Shown: positions 1-7,416 of the stretch, piece by piece
Layout of the letters: every line of letters begins with the position of its first letter
Position numbering within the stretch: position 1 is the stretch's first letter
Assembly (NCBI GenBank): GCA_025350425.1
Contig: JANXXW010000260.1
Coordinates: forward strand, 1 to 24,084
Reading direction: 5' to 3'
From: Rhodospirillales bacterium
Lineage (GTDB): Bacteria; Pseudomonadota; Alphaproteobacteria; Acetobacterales; Acetobacteraceae
Length of the DNA stretch: 24,084 bases
Notes under the pieces: generated by a model
What the model was told of the DNA's origin: nothing
What the model saw: only the letters and a program-made list of their open reading frames with translations
Databases searched by the model: none
Position numbers and translations under genes: made by a program

Positions 1-1052
1 CGTTCCTCGACGAGGTCGGTGCCCGCCACAGCCTCGGCGGCCCAGGTGAGGCGTTCTTCCCGTTCATGGACCTCGCCAACCACGAGAGCTGGTCCGTGTC
101 CCCCAGTGCCGGCCGGCTGCCCTGGTGGCTGCTGCGCGGCAAGACTCGCGTTCCTGGCACGCGGTCGCGGGACTATCTGAGCGTGCTGAAGCTTTCCCGC
201 GCTGGCGCCGCCGACACCGTCCTCGGTGTGCTTGGCCGCACAGGCGAATTGTATCGCCGCCTGCTCGAGCCGCTCGCCATCTCCGCGCTGAATACCCGCC
301 CGGACAAGGCGCTCGCCCGCCTGCTGACCCCGATCATCGACGAGTCTCTGATGCGCGGCGGCTCCTTCTGCATCCCGAGCTTCCCGCGCGATGGCCTCTC
401 CGAGAGCTTCATCGATCCCGCGATCGAGACACTGAAGGCCCGTGGCGCCACCATCCGCCTCGCCAGCCGGGTCTCCGGGTTGCGCCAGGAAGGCGACCGG
501 CTTGCGGCGATCGGGTTCACTGATGGCGAAATCGCGCTGGCGGCCGGTCACGGCGTGGTCATGGCCGTGCCCTCCTGGGTGGCAGCGGACCTTCTGCCCG
601 GCCTGACGACGCCCAACGCGTTCGAGGCGATCCTCAATATCCATTACAAGATCGATGCGGTCGCGCCCGCTTCCTGGTCTCGCGCCGGCTTCTGCGGCTT
701 GATCGGCGGCACCGCCGAGTGGGTGTTCACCAAGCCGGGCGTCGTCTCGGTCACCGTCAGCGCGGCCAACCACCTGGTCGATCTGCCCGCCGAGGAGATC
801 GCGGCGCGGGTCTGGACCGATGTCCAAGGTGTCTATGGCCTCAAGGGTGCCATGCCGCCGGTCCGTGTGGTGAAGGAGAAGCGCGCCACCTTCGCCGCCA
901 CGGCGGAGCAGGAGATCCGCAGACCTGCGTCTCGCACACACCTGAAAAACCTTGCACTTGCTGGCGATTGGACCGCCACTGGCTTGCCCGCCACTATCGA
1001 AGGTGCGATCAGGTCTGGCCGTAAGGCTGCTGAAACCCTGCTTACGGCTTGA
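1..1052 (+). CDS. hpnE: Hydroxysqualene dehydroxylase HpnE, 3' part
   Basis: This FAD-dependent amine-oxidase-type flavoprotein reduces hydroxysqualene to squalene in hopanoid synthesis. The reading frame is already open at base 3 and about 350 codons are visible, so the start and the N-terminal dinucleotide-binding fold lie upstream of the window. The visible part has the family's phytoene-desaturase-like body. It closes with the FAD-contacting C-terminus AGDWTATGLPATIEGAIRSG, followed by the helix that ends these enzymes. The stop codon is at 1050-1052. The next gene, squalene-hopene cyclase, uses the product, and its reading frame overlaps this 3' end, which suggests translational coupling. 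Family membership is recognised from motifs; the naming as HpnE rather than another squalene-associated desaturase rests on the neighbouring cyclase gene. Confidence 0.88.
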   Translation, partial: FLDEVGARHSLGGPGEAFFPFMDLANHESWSVSPSAGRLPWWLLRGKTRVPGTRSRDYLSVLKLSRAGAADTVLGVLGRTGELYRRLLEPLAISALNTRPDKALARLLTPIIDESLMRGGSFCIPSFPRDGLSESFIDPAIETLKARGATIRLASRVSGLRQEGDRLAAIGFTDGEIALAAGHGVVMAVPSWVAADLLPGLTTPNAFEAILNIHYKIDAVAPASWSRAGFCGLIGGTAEWVFTKPGVVSVTVSAANHLVDLPAEEIAARVWTDVQGVYGLKGAMPPVRVVKEKRATFAATAEQEIRRPASRTHLKNLALAGDWTATGLPATIEGAIRSGRKAAETLLTA

Positions 1053-2979
1053 TCGGAGCATCGTTATTCAAACCGCCACCCTCGCGCCCCCCCTGGAAGA
1101 CGCGATCTCGCGAGCGCAGGACAACCTGCTGCGTATGCAGAAGCCAGACGGTCACTGGGTGTTCGAGCTGGAAGCGGATGCGACCATTCCAGCCGAATAT
1201 GTTTTGCTGGAACATTTCCTCGACCGGCAGGACCCCGAACTGCAACGCGGCATCGGCGTCTATCTTCGTTCCATCCAGGGCGACCACGACGGCTGGCCGC
1301 TGTTCTATGAGGGGAAATTCGATCTTTCAGCCAGCGTGAAAGCCTATTTCGCGCTCAAGATGATCGGCGACGATCCGGCGGCGCCGCACATGGCCCGTGC
1401 CCGCGTCGCCATCCTGGCCGCCGGCGGCGCGGAACGCGCCAACGTCTTCACCCGCGCGCAACTGGCCCTGTATGGGGAAGTGCCCTGGCGGGCGGTGCCG
1501 GTGATGCCAGTGGAGATCATGCTGCTGCCGCGCTGGTTCCCGTTCCATCTGGCCAAGATCTCGTATTGGTCGCGGACCGTGATCGTGCCCTTGCTGGTGT
1601 TGATGGCGCTTCGACCGCGCGCCCGCAACCCGCGCAGCATTCACATACCGGAACTGTTCCGTACGCCGCCCGAGCAGGTCAAGGACTGGATTCGTGGTCC
1701 GTATCGCTCCGCCTGGGGTCACGTGTTCAAGCATGTCGACACCGTGTTGCGTGGCGCGACCCCGTTGTTTCCGAGCGTCAGCCGCAAGAAGGCGGTGGCT
1801 CGCGCCGTCGCGTTCGTGTCCAAGCGCCTGAACGGCGAGGACGGCCTGGGCGGCATCTACCCCGCCATGGCGAACACGGCGATGATGTTCGACACTCTCG
1901 GCATCGAGGATGCCCGCGCCGACATCGCCTGGGTCGCTATTCGCAAGTTGCTCGTGGTCGATGGCGAGCGGGCCTATTGCCAGCCTTGCCTTTCTCCGGT
2001 GTGGGACACGGGCCTCGCGGGCCTCGCCATCGCCGAGGCCGACAGCCCGGCTTCTCCTCCAGTTGCAGCCGCCAACGATTGGCTGTGCAGCAAGCAGATC
2101 ACCGACGTGGTGGGCGATTGGGCCGATGCCCGCCCCGACGCGCTGCCGGGTGGCTGGGCGTTCCAGTATGAGAACGCCTTCTATCCTGACGTCGACGACA
2201 CCGCCGTCGTCGGCATGTTGCTGCATCGCCAAGGCGCGCTGGAACACACCGAGGCCGTCGCCCGCGCCGAAGCCTGGGTTATCGGTATGCAAGGCCGCGA
2301 CGGCGGCTGGGGCGCGTTCGACGCCGACAACAACCATTCCTATCTCAACCATATTCCGTTCGCCGACCACGGCGCGCTGCTGGACCCCTCTACCGCCGAC
2401 GTCACCGCGCGTTGCGTGTCGTTCCTGGCTCAACTCGGCCACGCCGCCGAAAGCCCCAGCGTTTCGCGCGGCCTCGTCTGGCTGCGCGCCAACCAGGAGC
2501 CCAACGGCGCCTGGTTTGGCCGCTGGGGCACCAACTACATTTATGGCACCTGGTCCGTGCTGTGTGCGCTGAACGCCGCCGGCCTGCCGCATGACGATCC
2601 CGCGCTCCGTCGCGCCGTCAGCTTCCTGAAACATAGTCAGCGCAACGATGGTGGCTGGGGCGAGGATAACGACACCTATGCCGACGCTGCTCCCGGCAGC
2701 TATCGCCAGAGCAACCCCTCCCAGTCCGCCTGGGCACTGCTCGGCCTTATGGCGGCGGGCGAGACCGGCTCGGACGCGGTCGCGCGCGGCATCGCCTATC
2801 TCACCGGTTGCCAGAAGCCGGATGGAAGTTGGGACGAGAAGCCCTATACGGCGGTTGGGTTCCCCCGCGTGTTCTACCTGCGCTACCACGGCTACAAGCT
2901 GTTCTTCCCGCTGATGGCCCTGGCCCGTTTCCGCAATTTGCGCCGTGCCAACGAAACTCGGGTCGCCTGGGGCTTCTAG
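1003..2979 (+). CDS. shc: Squalene-hopene cyclase
   Basis: Shc (HpnF) cyclises squalene to hopene/hopanol at the inner membrane, the committed step of hopanoid formation. The catalytic acid motif DVDD is at residues 396-399 of this model. Several QW-type repeats are visible: KPDGHW near the N-terminus, GGWGAFDADNNHSYLNH, NGAWFGRWGTNYIYGTW, NDGGWGEDNDTY and KPDGSWDEKPYTAVGFPRVF. The length of 658 aa fits the family. The start is uncertain: no ATG lies in frame before the conserved N-terminal helix. The candidates are TTG 952, TTG 958 and GTG 1003, and GTG 1003 is chosen because it gives the shortest overlap (50 bp) with hpnE and the usual N-terminal length. No convincing ribosome site precedes any of them, so translation may depend on coupling to hpnE. 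Confidence 0.93.
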   Translation: MRSGLAVRLLKPCLRLDRSIVIQTATLAPPLEDAISRAQDNLLRMQKPDGHWVFELEADATIPAEYVLLEHFLDRQDPELQRGIGVYLRSIQGDHDGWPLFYEGKFDLSASVKAYFALKMIGDDPAAPHMARARVAILAAGGAERANVFTRAQLALYGEVPWRAVPVMPVEIMLLPRWFPFHLAKISYWSRTVIVPLLVLMALRPRARNPRSIHIPELFRTPPEQVKDWIRGPYRSAWGHVFKHVDTVLRGATPLFPSVSRKKAVARAVAFVSKRLNGEDGLGGIYPAMANTAMMFDTLGIEDARADIAWVAIRKLLVVDGERAYCQPCLSPVWDTGLAGLAIAEADSPASPPVAAANDWLCSKQITDVVGDWADARPDALPGGWAFQYENAFYPDVDDTAVVGMLLHRQGALEHTEAVARAEAWVIGMQGRDGGWGAFDADNNHSYLNHIPFADHGALLDPSTADVTARCVSFLAQLGHAAESPSVSRGLVWLRANQEPNGAWFGRWGTNYIYGTWSVLCALNAAGLPHDDPALRRAVSFLKHSQRNDGGWGEDNDTYADAAPGSYRQSNPSQSAWALLGLMAAGETGSDAVARGIAYLTGCQKPDGSWDEKPYTAVGFPRVFYLRYHGYKLFFPLMALARFRNLRRANETRVAWGF

Positions 2980-3008
2980 ACATTCGAACCGAAGGAGCCG
3001 GGACAAGG

Positions 3009-3025
3009 ACCTCTGACGCAGAGGT
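3009..3025 (+). terminator. Short hairpin downstream of shc
   Basis: ACCTCT and AGAGGT form a 6-bp stem around a GACGC loop, about 30 bp after the shc stop. A TTTT run follows only after a further eight bases, so this is a weak terminator candidate. The rest of 2980-3235 shows no gene or RNA that I can recognise. Confidence 0.25.
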
Positions 3026-3235
3026 AAGCTCGCTTTTGGTCAGCGGCAGCACCGCCGACATCCGACTTCGCGACCAGATGGATCGTGGTGACGGGCTTCT
3101 ATTGAGGCGACGCGGCCATCCCGACGGTGCGGAAGCAGGCCGGATCATCCGATCGGTTGGACATTGTTTGCTTATGGAAAGATTCAGATAGTGGTGGCAC
3201 GGTAAGCCCAAGAGGAAAATGTAGGAGACCGTACG

Positions 3236-4462
3236 GTGACGAAGATTGCAGGTGCGCTTGACCGACGAAGATTGCTCTTCGGTGCGGCTTCTTTCGGCGC
3301 CATCTCTGCAACGATGCCGGCCGGTGCGGAAACCTCGATCAAACTAGGCCTGAACGGCGGACCCGAGACGCGGGCGCTCACCACCGGCTTCCCGCAAAAA
3401 GGCTCGATGATCCTTCAGCGTACGCGGCCGCCATTGCTGGAAACACCTTTCGAAGTGTTCGATCGGGGTGTCTTCACACCGAACGACCAGTTCTTTGTCC
3501 GCTGGCACTGGTCGGTCATCCCCGAAGATGTCGATCTGGCTTCGTTCCGTATGGCTATCCGTGGCCAAGTGAATCAGGCGCAGTCGCTGAGCATGGCCGA
3601 TATCCTGGCACTCCCGCGCACCGAACTCGCGGCCGTCAATCAGTGCTCAGGCAATTCCAGAGGGTTGTTCCAGCCGCGTGTCGCGGGGGGGCAATGGGGC
3701 AACGGGGCAATGGGCAACGCCAAGTGGGTGGGTGTGAAGCTGCGCGATGTGCTCGACCGCGCCGGCGTGAAGGCGAGCGCCGTTGCTGTCCGCTTCAACG
3801 GCCTCGATCAGCCCGCGGTCGAAACCGCGCCCGATTTCATGAAGTCGCTGGCCATTGATCACGCCCGCGACGGCGAGGTCATGCTTGCTTACCAGATGAA
3901 CGGGGAACAGCTCCCCTTGCTGAACGGCTTTCCCATACGGTTGGTCGTGCCTGGTTGGTATTCGACCTATTGGATCAAGATGGTCAGCGACATCGAGGTA
4001 CTCGATGCGCCCGATAACAATTACTGGATGACGCGTGCCTACCTGATCCCGGCCACGCCGCACGCCGATGTGAAACCCGGACAGACCGGCTTCCCGACCG
4101 AGCCAATCAACCGGATGGTGCCGCGCTCCTTCTTCACCAACGTCACCTCGACCACCCAGGTAAAGGCCGGTGCGCCGGTGCCGTTGCGCGGGCTCGCCTT
4201 TGGCGGGGATTGCGGGGTTGCGGCCGTGGACATGTCCACTGACGGCGGCAAGACGTGGCAGCCTGCGGCACTGGGTCCCGACGAGGGCGCCTACAGCTTC
4301 CGGCAATGGACCGCCCAGTCGAACGCACCCGCGTCCGGCGCGCTGGATGTCATGGTTCGTTGCACGAACACCAAACAGATCGCGCAGCCGATGCAAGCCA
4401 ACTGGAACGGCGGCGGCTTCATGCGGAACTTGATCGAGACCGTCCACCTGTCGGTCGCCTGA
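3236..4462 (+). CDS. SorA/SoxC-like sulfite dehydrogenase, molybdopterin subunit
   Basis: This is a periplasmic sulfite-oxidase-family molybdoenzyme, probably oxidising sulfite and passing electrons to the cytochrome encoded next. The N-terminus has a twin-arginine signal (DRRRLLF at residues 9-15, then a hydrophobic stretch ending PAGA), as expected for a cofactor-loaded protein exported folded. The molybdenum-binding motif CSGNSRG is present with Cys137, followed by the family signature QWGNGAMGNAKWVGVKLRDV. The C-terminal third fits the Mo-co dimerisation domain (STDGGKTW). The GTG start is supported by AGGAG about 8 bp upstream. The protein is 408 aa, close to SoxC and SorA. No other sox genes are in the window, so a stand-alone SorAB-type system is more likely than thiosulfate oxidation; the substrate is inferred from family. 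Confidence 0.85.
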   Translation: MTKIAGALDRRRLLFGAASFGAISATMPAGAETSIKLGLNGGPETRALTTGFPQKGSMILQRTRPPLLETPFEVFDRGVFTPNDQFFVRWHWSVIPEDVDLASFRMAIRGQVNQAQSLSMADILALPRTELAAVNQCSGNSRGLFQPRVAGGQWGNGAMGNAKWVGVKLRDVLDRAGVKASAVAVRFNGLDQPAVETAPDFMKSLAIDHARDGEVMLAYQMNGEQLPLLNGFPIRLVVPGWYSTYWIKMVSDIEVLDAPDNNYWMTRAYLIPATPHADVKPGQTGFPTEPINRMVPRSFFTNVTSTTQVKAGAPVPLRGLAFGGDCGVAAVDMSTDGGKTWQPAALGPDEGAYSFRQWTAQSNAPASGALDVMVRCTNTKQIAQPMQANWNGGGFMRNLIETVHLSVA

Positions 4463-4484
4463 ATTTAGGATTGGGAACACCATC

Positions 4485-4964
4485 ATGGCTTTCACGATGA
4501 ACATCGCCGCCTACGGAGCCGTCATTTTCGCCGGAATCGCCTTGGTCGTGGTCGGTATGCCCGCCGAAAGGTCTATCGCACTTCAGGCGCAACTGACGGC
4601 CGACAAGCCGGTGACGCCGGCCTACTCGCTCGAGGTGGACAAGCAGGTCGCGGCTTACAACGCAGCAGTCGGGCCGCACGCCGCGTTGGCAACCGCCAGT
4701 GCGGCCGGGGTCACGTTGCGCTCGGTCGGGTTCAACCTGCCCACAAGCGACCGCGCCTTGCCACCCGGACCGGGGGTTGAGTTGGTCACGAACAACTGCA
4801 CCGCTTGTCATTCAGCGGGCATGATCCTGAACCAGCCGACACTGACCAACGCCGAATGGACCGGGGAAGTGAACAAGATGCTGAACATCTACAAGGCGCC
4901 AGTCCCGCAGGAGGATTTGGCCGCGATTGTGGCCTACCTCTCCAGCATGAAGGTCGCGTCATAA
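4485..4964 (+). CDS. Mono-haem cytochrome c, sulfite dehydrogenase partner
   Basis: This small c-type cytochrome (159 aa) has one haem site, CTACH at residues 105-109. Met113 or, more typically for this group, Met132 (KMLNIYKAP) is the likely sixth ligand. Residues 8-24 form a hydrophobic N-terminal segment, so it is exported and may stay membrane-anchored. The tail EDLAAIVAYLSSM is the usual last helix of class I cytochromes. It starts 22 bp after the molybdoenzyme gene, with GGATTGGGAA just upstream, so the two are very probably one transcript. By analogy with SorAB/SoxCD it would accept electrons from the sulfite dehydrogenase and hand them to the respiratory chain. Confidence 0.83.
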   Translation: MAFTMNIAAYGAVIFAGIALVVVGMPAERSIALQAQLTADKPVTPAYSLEVDKQVAAYNAAVGPHAALATASAAGVTLRSVGFNLPTSDRALPPGPGVELVTNNCTACHSAGMILNQPTLTNAEWTGEVNKMLNIYKAPVPQEDLAAIVAYLSSMKVAS

Positions 4965-4996
4965 CGCAGGCGCCCATCGCGTCGGGAGCGCCTGCG
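4965..4996. terminator. Candidate bidirectional terminator hairpin
   Basis: CGCAGGCGC (4965-4973) and GCGCCTGCG (4988-4996) are perfect 9-bp inverted arms around a 14-base loop. The hairpin begins at the base after the cytochrome stop and lies 20 bp from the stop of the convergent gene. Neither side has a strong T run, so it may slow or end transcription without being a classical intrinsic terminator. Confidence 0.45.
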
Positions 4997-5016
4997 CTTC
5001 TAACCACTCAACCGGC

Positions 5017-5784
5017 TCAGAAGGATAGCGCGCGCCGTCCAAGAACCAGAAGTTGTGCAGGCGTGAGGCTCGAGAGGTCGGCCACCACTTCGCATGTCAC
5101 CTTCTGGAAGGTCTCTGGATGGTGCAACTTGAGATACTCGATCAGGTGGTGCGCCGCGTTGCTATGCCCTTCGCCATGTCCGACCACGACAATCCTGTCA
5201 CCGGACACAATCGCGTTGGCGATTCGCTTGTAAAAGCTTGGGTCTTCGGTTGCCCTTTGTCCGCGCTCGCGAGACTGGTCTTTGTGCGACAGATGCTGGA
5301 GGAAACGGTGAGGGTCATAGGGCCGGATCACGTCGTCTGCCGGATTACTTGATCCGACATCCAGATTGTATAGCCTCGCTTCATGATGCTCGACGATGAG
5401 CAAAAGGTCTTGGTTGGCCGCGGGCGTTTCGCTCGATCCGTCTGATTTGGACGCAGATTCGGTCTTGGCGGTCGGCGACCAGCCGGTTCGCGTCAGCAAG
5501 TGGCGGAAACCCATGACTTCGGAGGCGGTCAGATCCTTGGCATGCGGCTTGTGTACTAAGTGGTGCTCGCCGCCGGTCTCGAACGTCATCTCGTTGTGCG
5601 ACTTGTGTCTGACATCGCCCAGCGCCGTAAACAATGCCACGACGTCCGACCATTCGAGATTATGTGAAATCGGGTGCTGGTAGAGAGCCTCGAGGGTTGC
5701 CAGACTTGTCTTCGACAATTTTGTCCGATCGCCCGTGGCGGGGCCGAACATCACGTTGATATCGCCTGCGTTCACGATAGGCAT
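5017..5784 (-). CDS. HicA-like / bacterial eRF1-like two-domain protein
   Basis: Two domains are visible in this 255-aa protein. Residues 25-103 match the compact HicA-like RNA-binding/RNase fold of the 'stand-alone' type: LEALYQHPISHNLEWSDVVA, a KSHNEMTF strand with candidate catalytic His63, then HLVHKPHAKDL and a helix ending FRHLLTRTGW. A Ser/Thr/Ala-rich linker (104-124) follows. Residues 125-255 resemble bacterial eRF1-like/VLRF1 proteins: DLLLIVEHHEARLYNLDV, PYDPHRFLQHL, GQRATEDPSFY, IVVVGHGEGHSNAAHHLIEY and a final VADLSSLTPAQLLVLGRRAL. Together these suggest an mRNA/ribosome-associated factor, but function is inferred. The ATG is at 5784-5782 with AAGG close upstream. No HicB antitoxin gene is adjacent. 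Base composition looks less GC-rich than the neighbours, and the gene sits beside a pseudogene scar, so acquisition by transfer is possible. Confidence 0.75.
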   Translation of the reverse strand: MPIVNAGDINVMFGPATGDRTKLSKTSLATLEALYQHPISHNLEWSDVVALFTALGDVRHKSHNEMTFETGGEHHLVHKPHAKDLTASEVMGFRHLLTRTGWSPTAKTESASKSDGSSETPAANQDLLLIVEHHEARLYNLDVGSSNPADDVIRPYDPHRFLQHLSHKDQSRERGQRATEDPSFYKRIANAIVSGDRIVVVGHGEGHSNAAHHLIEYLKLHHPETFQKVTCEVVADLSSLTPAQLLVLGRRALSF

Positions 5785-5790
5785 CCTTGT

Positions 5791-5806
5791 ATTTGAGCTT
5801 TCAAAT
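5791..5806. promoter_or_regulatory. Small palindrome upstream of the HicA/eRF1-like gene
   Basis: ATTTGA and TCAAAT are perfect 6-bp arms separated by GCTT, ending 7 bp before the start codon of the minus-strand gene. The position would suit an operator or a 5'-UTR hairpin. There is no further support. Confidence 0.2.
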
Positions 5807-5867
5807 GATTCCTGCCGGCGCGGACTGACAGGCTTGGTAATTTCACTTGCTCCGTATCGAATCCCGC

Positions 5868-6090
5868 TCAGGGGATGTGCATGGCCGCGCCCTCGAAGCG
5901 GCCGGCACGAAGATCAGTCAGCGCCTCGTTCGCCTGAATCACCTTGTATCGGGTGACACTGGTTACAATGCCCATTCCGGGTGCCAAAACGGAGGGAGTC
6001 GAGCCCGTCCTGACTGGTGAGTTTGGCGACCGAGACGGGTTGATGTTCCTCCCATACAGGTTGGTACGCAAAGCTCGGAATGTCGCTCAT
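5868..6090 (-). pseudogene. Zn-dependent alcohol dehydrogenase, 3' remnant
   Basis: This is the C-terminal ~75 residues of a zinc-type medium-chain alcohol dehydrogenase. It reads MSDIPSFAYQPVWEEHQPVS and AKLTSQDGLDSLR in one frame, then GIVTSVTRYKVIQANEALTD and LRAGRFEGAA in another before a TGA at 5870-5868. The two parts join if one base is removed from the AAAA run at 5986-5989 (TTTT on the coding strand), so a single-base insertion is the simplest cause. Everything upstream of the MSDIP segment (N-terminal catalytic domain and Rossmann core) is missing, and the homology ends sharply at about 6090, where the next remnant begins on the other strand. Family assignment is from memory of the ADH C-terminal pattern. 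Confidence 0.7.
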
Positions 6091-6091
6091 G

Positions 6092-6900
6092 GCGGCCTCG
6101 AACGTGACCATTGCGATGTTGCCGTTGGCACAGGAATGCAAGCGCGTCTTTACCGTCGAGCCGGCAGTCACCGACTCGATCATCTGCAAGGACTTGAACC
6201 GCTACGTGTTCCGCACCGACCACAACTCGTCGATGGATGCGATCTCCAGCGCGATGGCGTTGAGTAAGCCTGGCGTCAGCATCGCTACGCTTGTCGCCGA
6301 GGAATACGCGCCGGTAGCCACGACCGACTTCACCGCGTCCGCGCTGCGCCTGTTCAATGCCCTGAGGACAAACCCGGCCAGAAAATCATCTTCGTGCTGT
6401 GGGCCGGAAGCGTCGATGCGCTCAGCCGGTTGACGGATCAGGGTCCGGAACGCTTCGGAATAGATCTGGCCGCCATCGGTAACAGCTTCGCTGGAACGAC
6501 CGGGTCCAAGGCCCTCCCTGGCCTGGAAGGCTCCACCACGTGTTACTGCAGCATTCCGAAGAACCCGGTGAACGATCGGCTGCTCAAGACATACCAGGAG
6601 TGCTTCGGTGGCCCGCCCGACTTCTTCGTCCCCGGCAGCATGACGGCCGGAATGGCAATTGTCGCCACCATCCGAAAGGCCGGATCGACCGACGCCGAAA
6701 AGCTGTTTCCGGCGATGGGAGGACTCACCTTCGATCCGCCCAGGGGCGCGACGATTTTCTGCGCCGGGGATCATCAGGCATTGCAGGTGATGTATCACTT
6801 CTGGGTCAAGGTTGATCCGAAGGTGGAATGGGGCATCCCGGAAGTGGTCCGTGAAATCTCGATCTCCGAAATAAAGATCGCGATCGTTAACCAGCGCTGA
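6092..6900 (+). pseudogene. ABC branched-chain-type substrate-binding protein, 5'-truncated and frameshifted
   Basis: These are remains of a periplasmic leucine-type ligand-binding protein (LivK-like, type I periplasmic fold). The first segment, to about 6370, reads ASNVTIAMLPLAQECKRVFT, then AVTDSIICKDLNRYVFRTDH. The second segment is one frame over and reads KPGQKIIFVLWAGSVDALSR, later PGSMTAGMAIVATIRKAGST, and ends in KVDPKVEWGIPE and a tail of family type before TGA at 6898-6900. The shift lies between about 6359 and 6376. The signal peptide and roughly the first 90-100 residues are absent: upstream of 6090 the sequence is alcohol dehydrogenase remnant on the opposite strand. No start codon with a ribosome site is present. 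The gene is almost certainly dead. Confidence 0.75.
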
Positions 6901-6909
6901 GCGAACCCG

Positions 6910-7416
6910 CTATGCCTCCAACGCCTTTATCACCTTGTCCACCGTGTCCTTCACCTCGCCCGCGACGTCGACCGTCAGCGGGTGCTCGTCGGGCGTCGGC
7001 TCCTGCAATGTCGCGAATTGGCTGTCGAGCAGGCTGGGTGGCATGAAGTGGCCCTTCCGGTCGGCCAGCCGCCGCGCGATCAGTAGCTGGTCGGCGTGCA
7101 GGTAAATCAGGCGCACATGCTGGCGGTCGCCGAGAAGGACCTCACGGTAGGCGTGCTTCAGCGCCGAGCATGTCACCACGCCCGGCTCCCCGGCGGCCAG
7201 TCGCGCGTCGATCCAGGCGGCTATGGCCGCGAGCCAGGGCGCGCGGTCGGCGTCGTCCAGTGGGATGCCCGCGTGCATCTTGGCGACGTTGGCCGCCGGA
7301 TGGAGATCGTCGCCCTCCTGGTAGGGCCAGCCCAGACGCTCGGCCACGGCCTTTGCGATGGTCGTCTTGCCGCTGCCGGAGACACCCATCACGACGAGGA
7401 TCTGCTTATCGATCAA
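6910..7416 (-). CDS. gntK: Gluconokinase, GntK type
   Basis: This enzyme phosphorylates gluconate to 6-phosphogluconate in the cytoplasm. The P-loop GVSGSGKTT is at residues 11-19. Other family features follow: YQEGDDLHPAANVAKMHAGI, PLDDADRAPWL, VVTCSALKHAYREVLLG and GHFMPPSLLDSQFATLQEP. The length is 168 aa, normal for the family. The start is taken as TTG at 7416-7414, because the conserved first strand (DKQILVVMGVSG) begins there and the codon overlaps the pgl stop (TTGA). The open frame extends further upstream only through pgl. The overlap implies translational coupling to 6-phosphogluconolactonase, whose product is the same metabolite. Confidence 0.92.
   Translation of the reverse strand: MIDKQILVVMGVSGSGKTTIAKAVAERLGWPYQEGDDLHPAANVAKMHAGIPLDDADRAPWLAAIAAWIDARLAAGEPGVVTCSALKHAYREVLLGDRQHVRLIYLHADQLLIARRLADRKGHFMPPSLLDSQFATLQEPTPDEHPLTVDVAGEVKDTVDKVIKALEA

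Noticed and set aside
1327..3006. 559-aa minus-strand open frame
   Set aside because: It lies antisense to the clearly coding squalene-hopene cyclase gene and shows no domain; such frames are expected in GC-rich DNA.
3157..3185. TTGGAC with a possible -10 near AGATTC as promoter of the sulfite dehydrogenase genes
   Set aside because: The -35 is acceptable but the -10 match is too weak to report.
5017..5784. Classical HicAB toxin-antitoxin pair
   Set aside because: There is no HicB-like frame on either side, and the HicA-like part is only the N-terminal domain of a longer protein.
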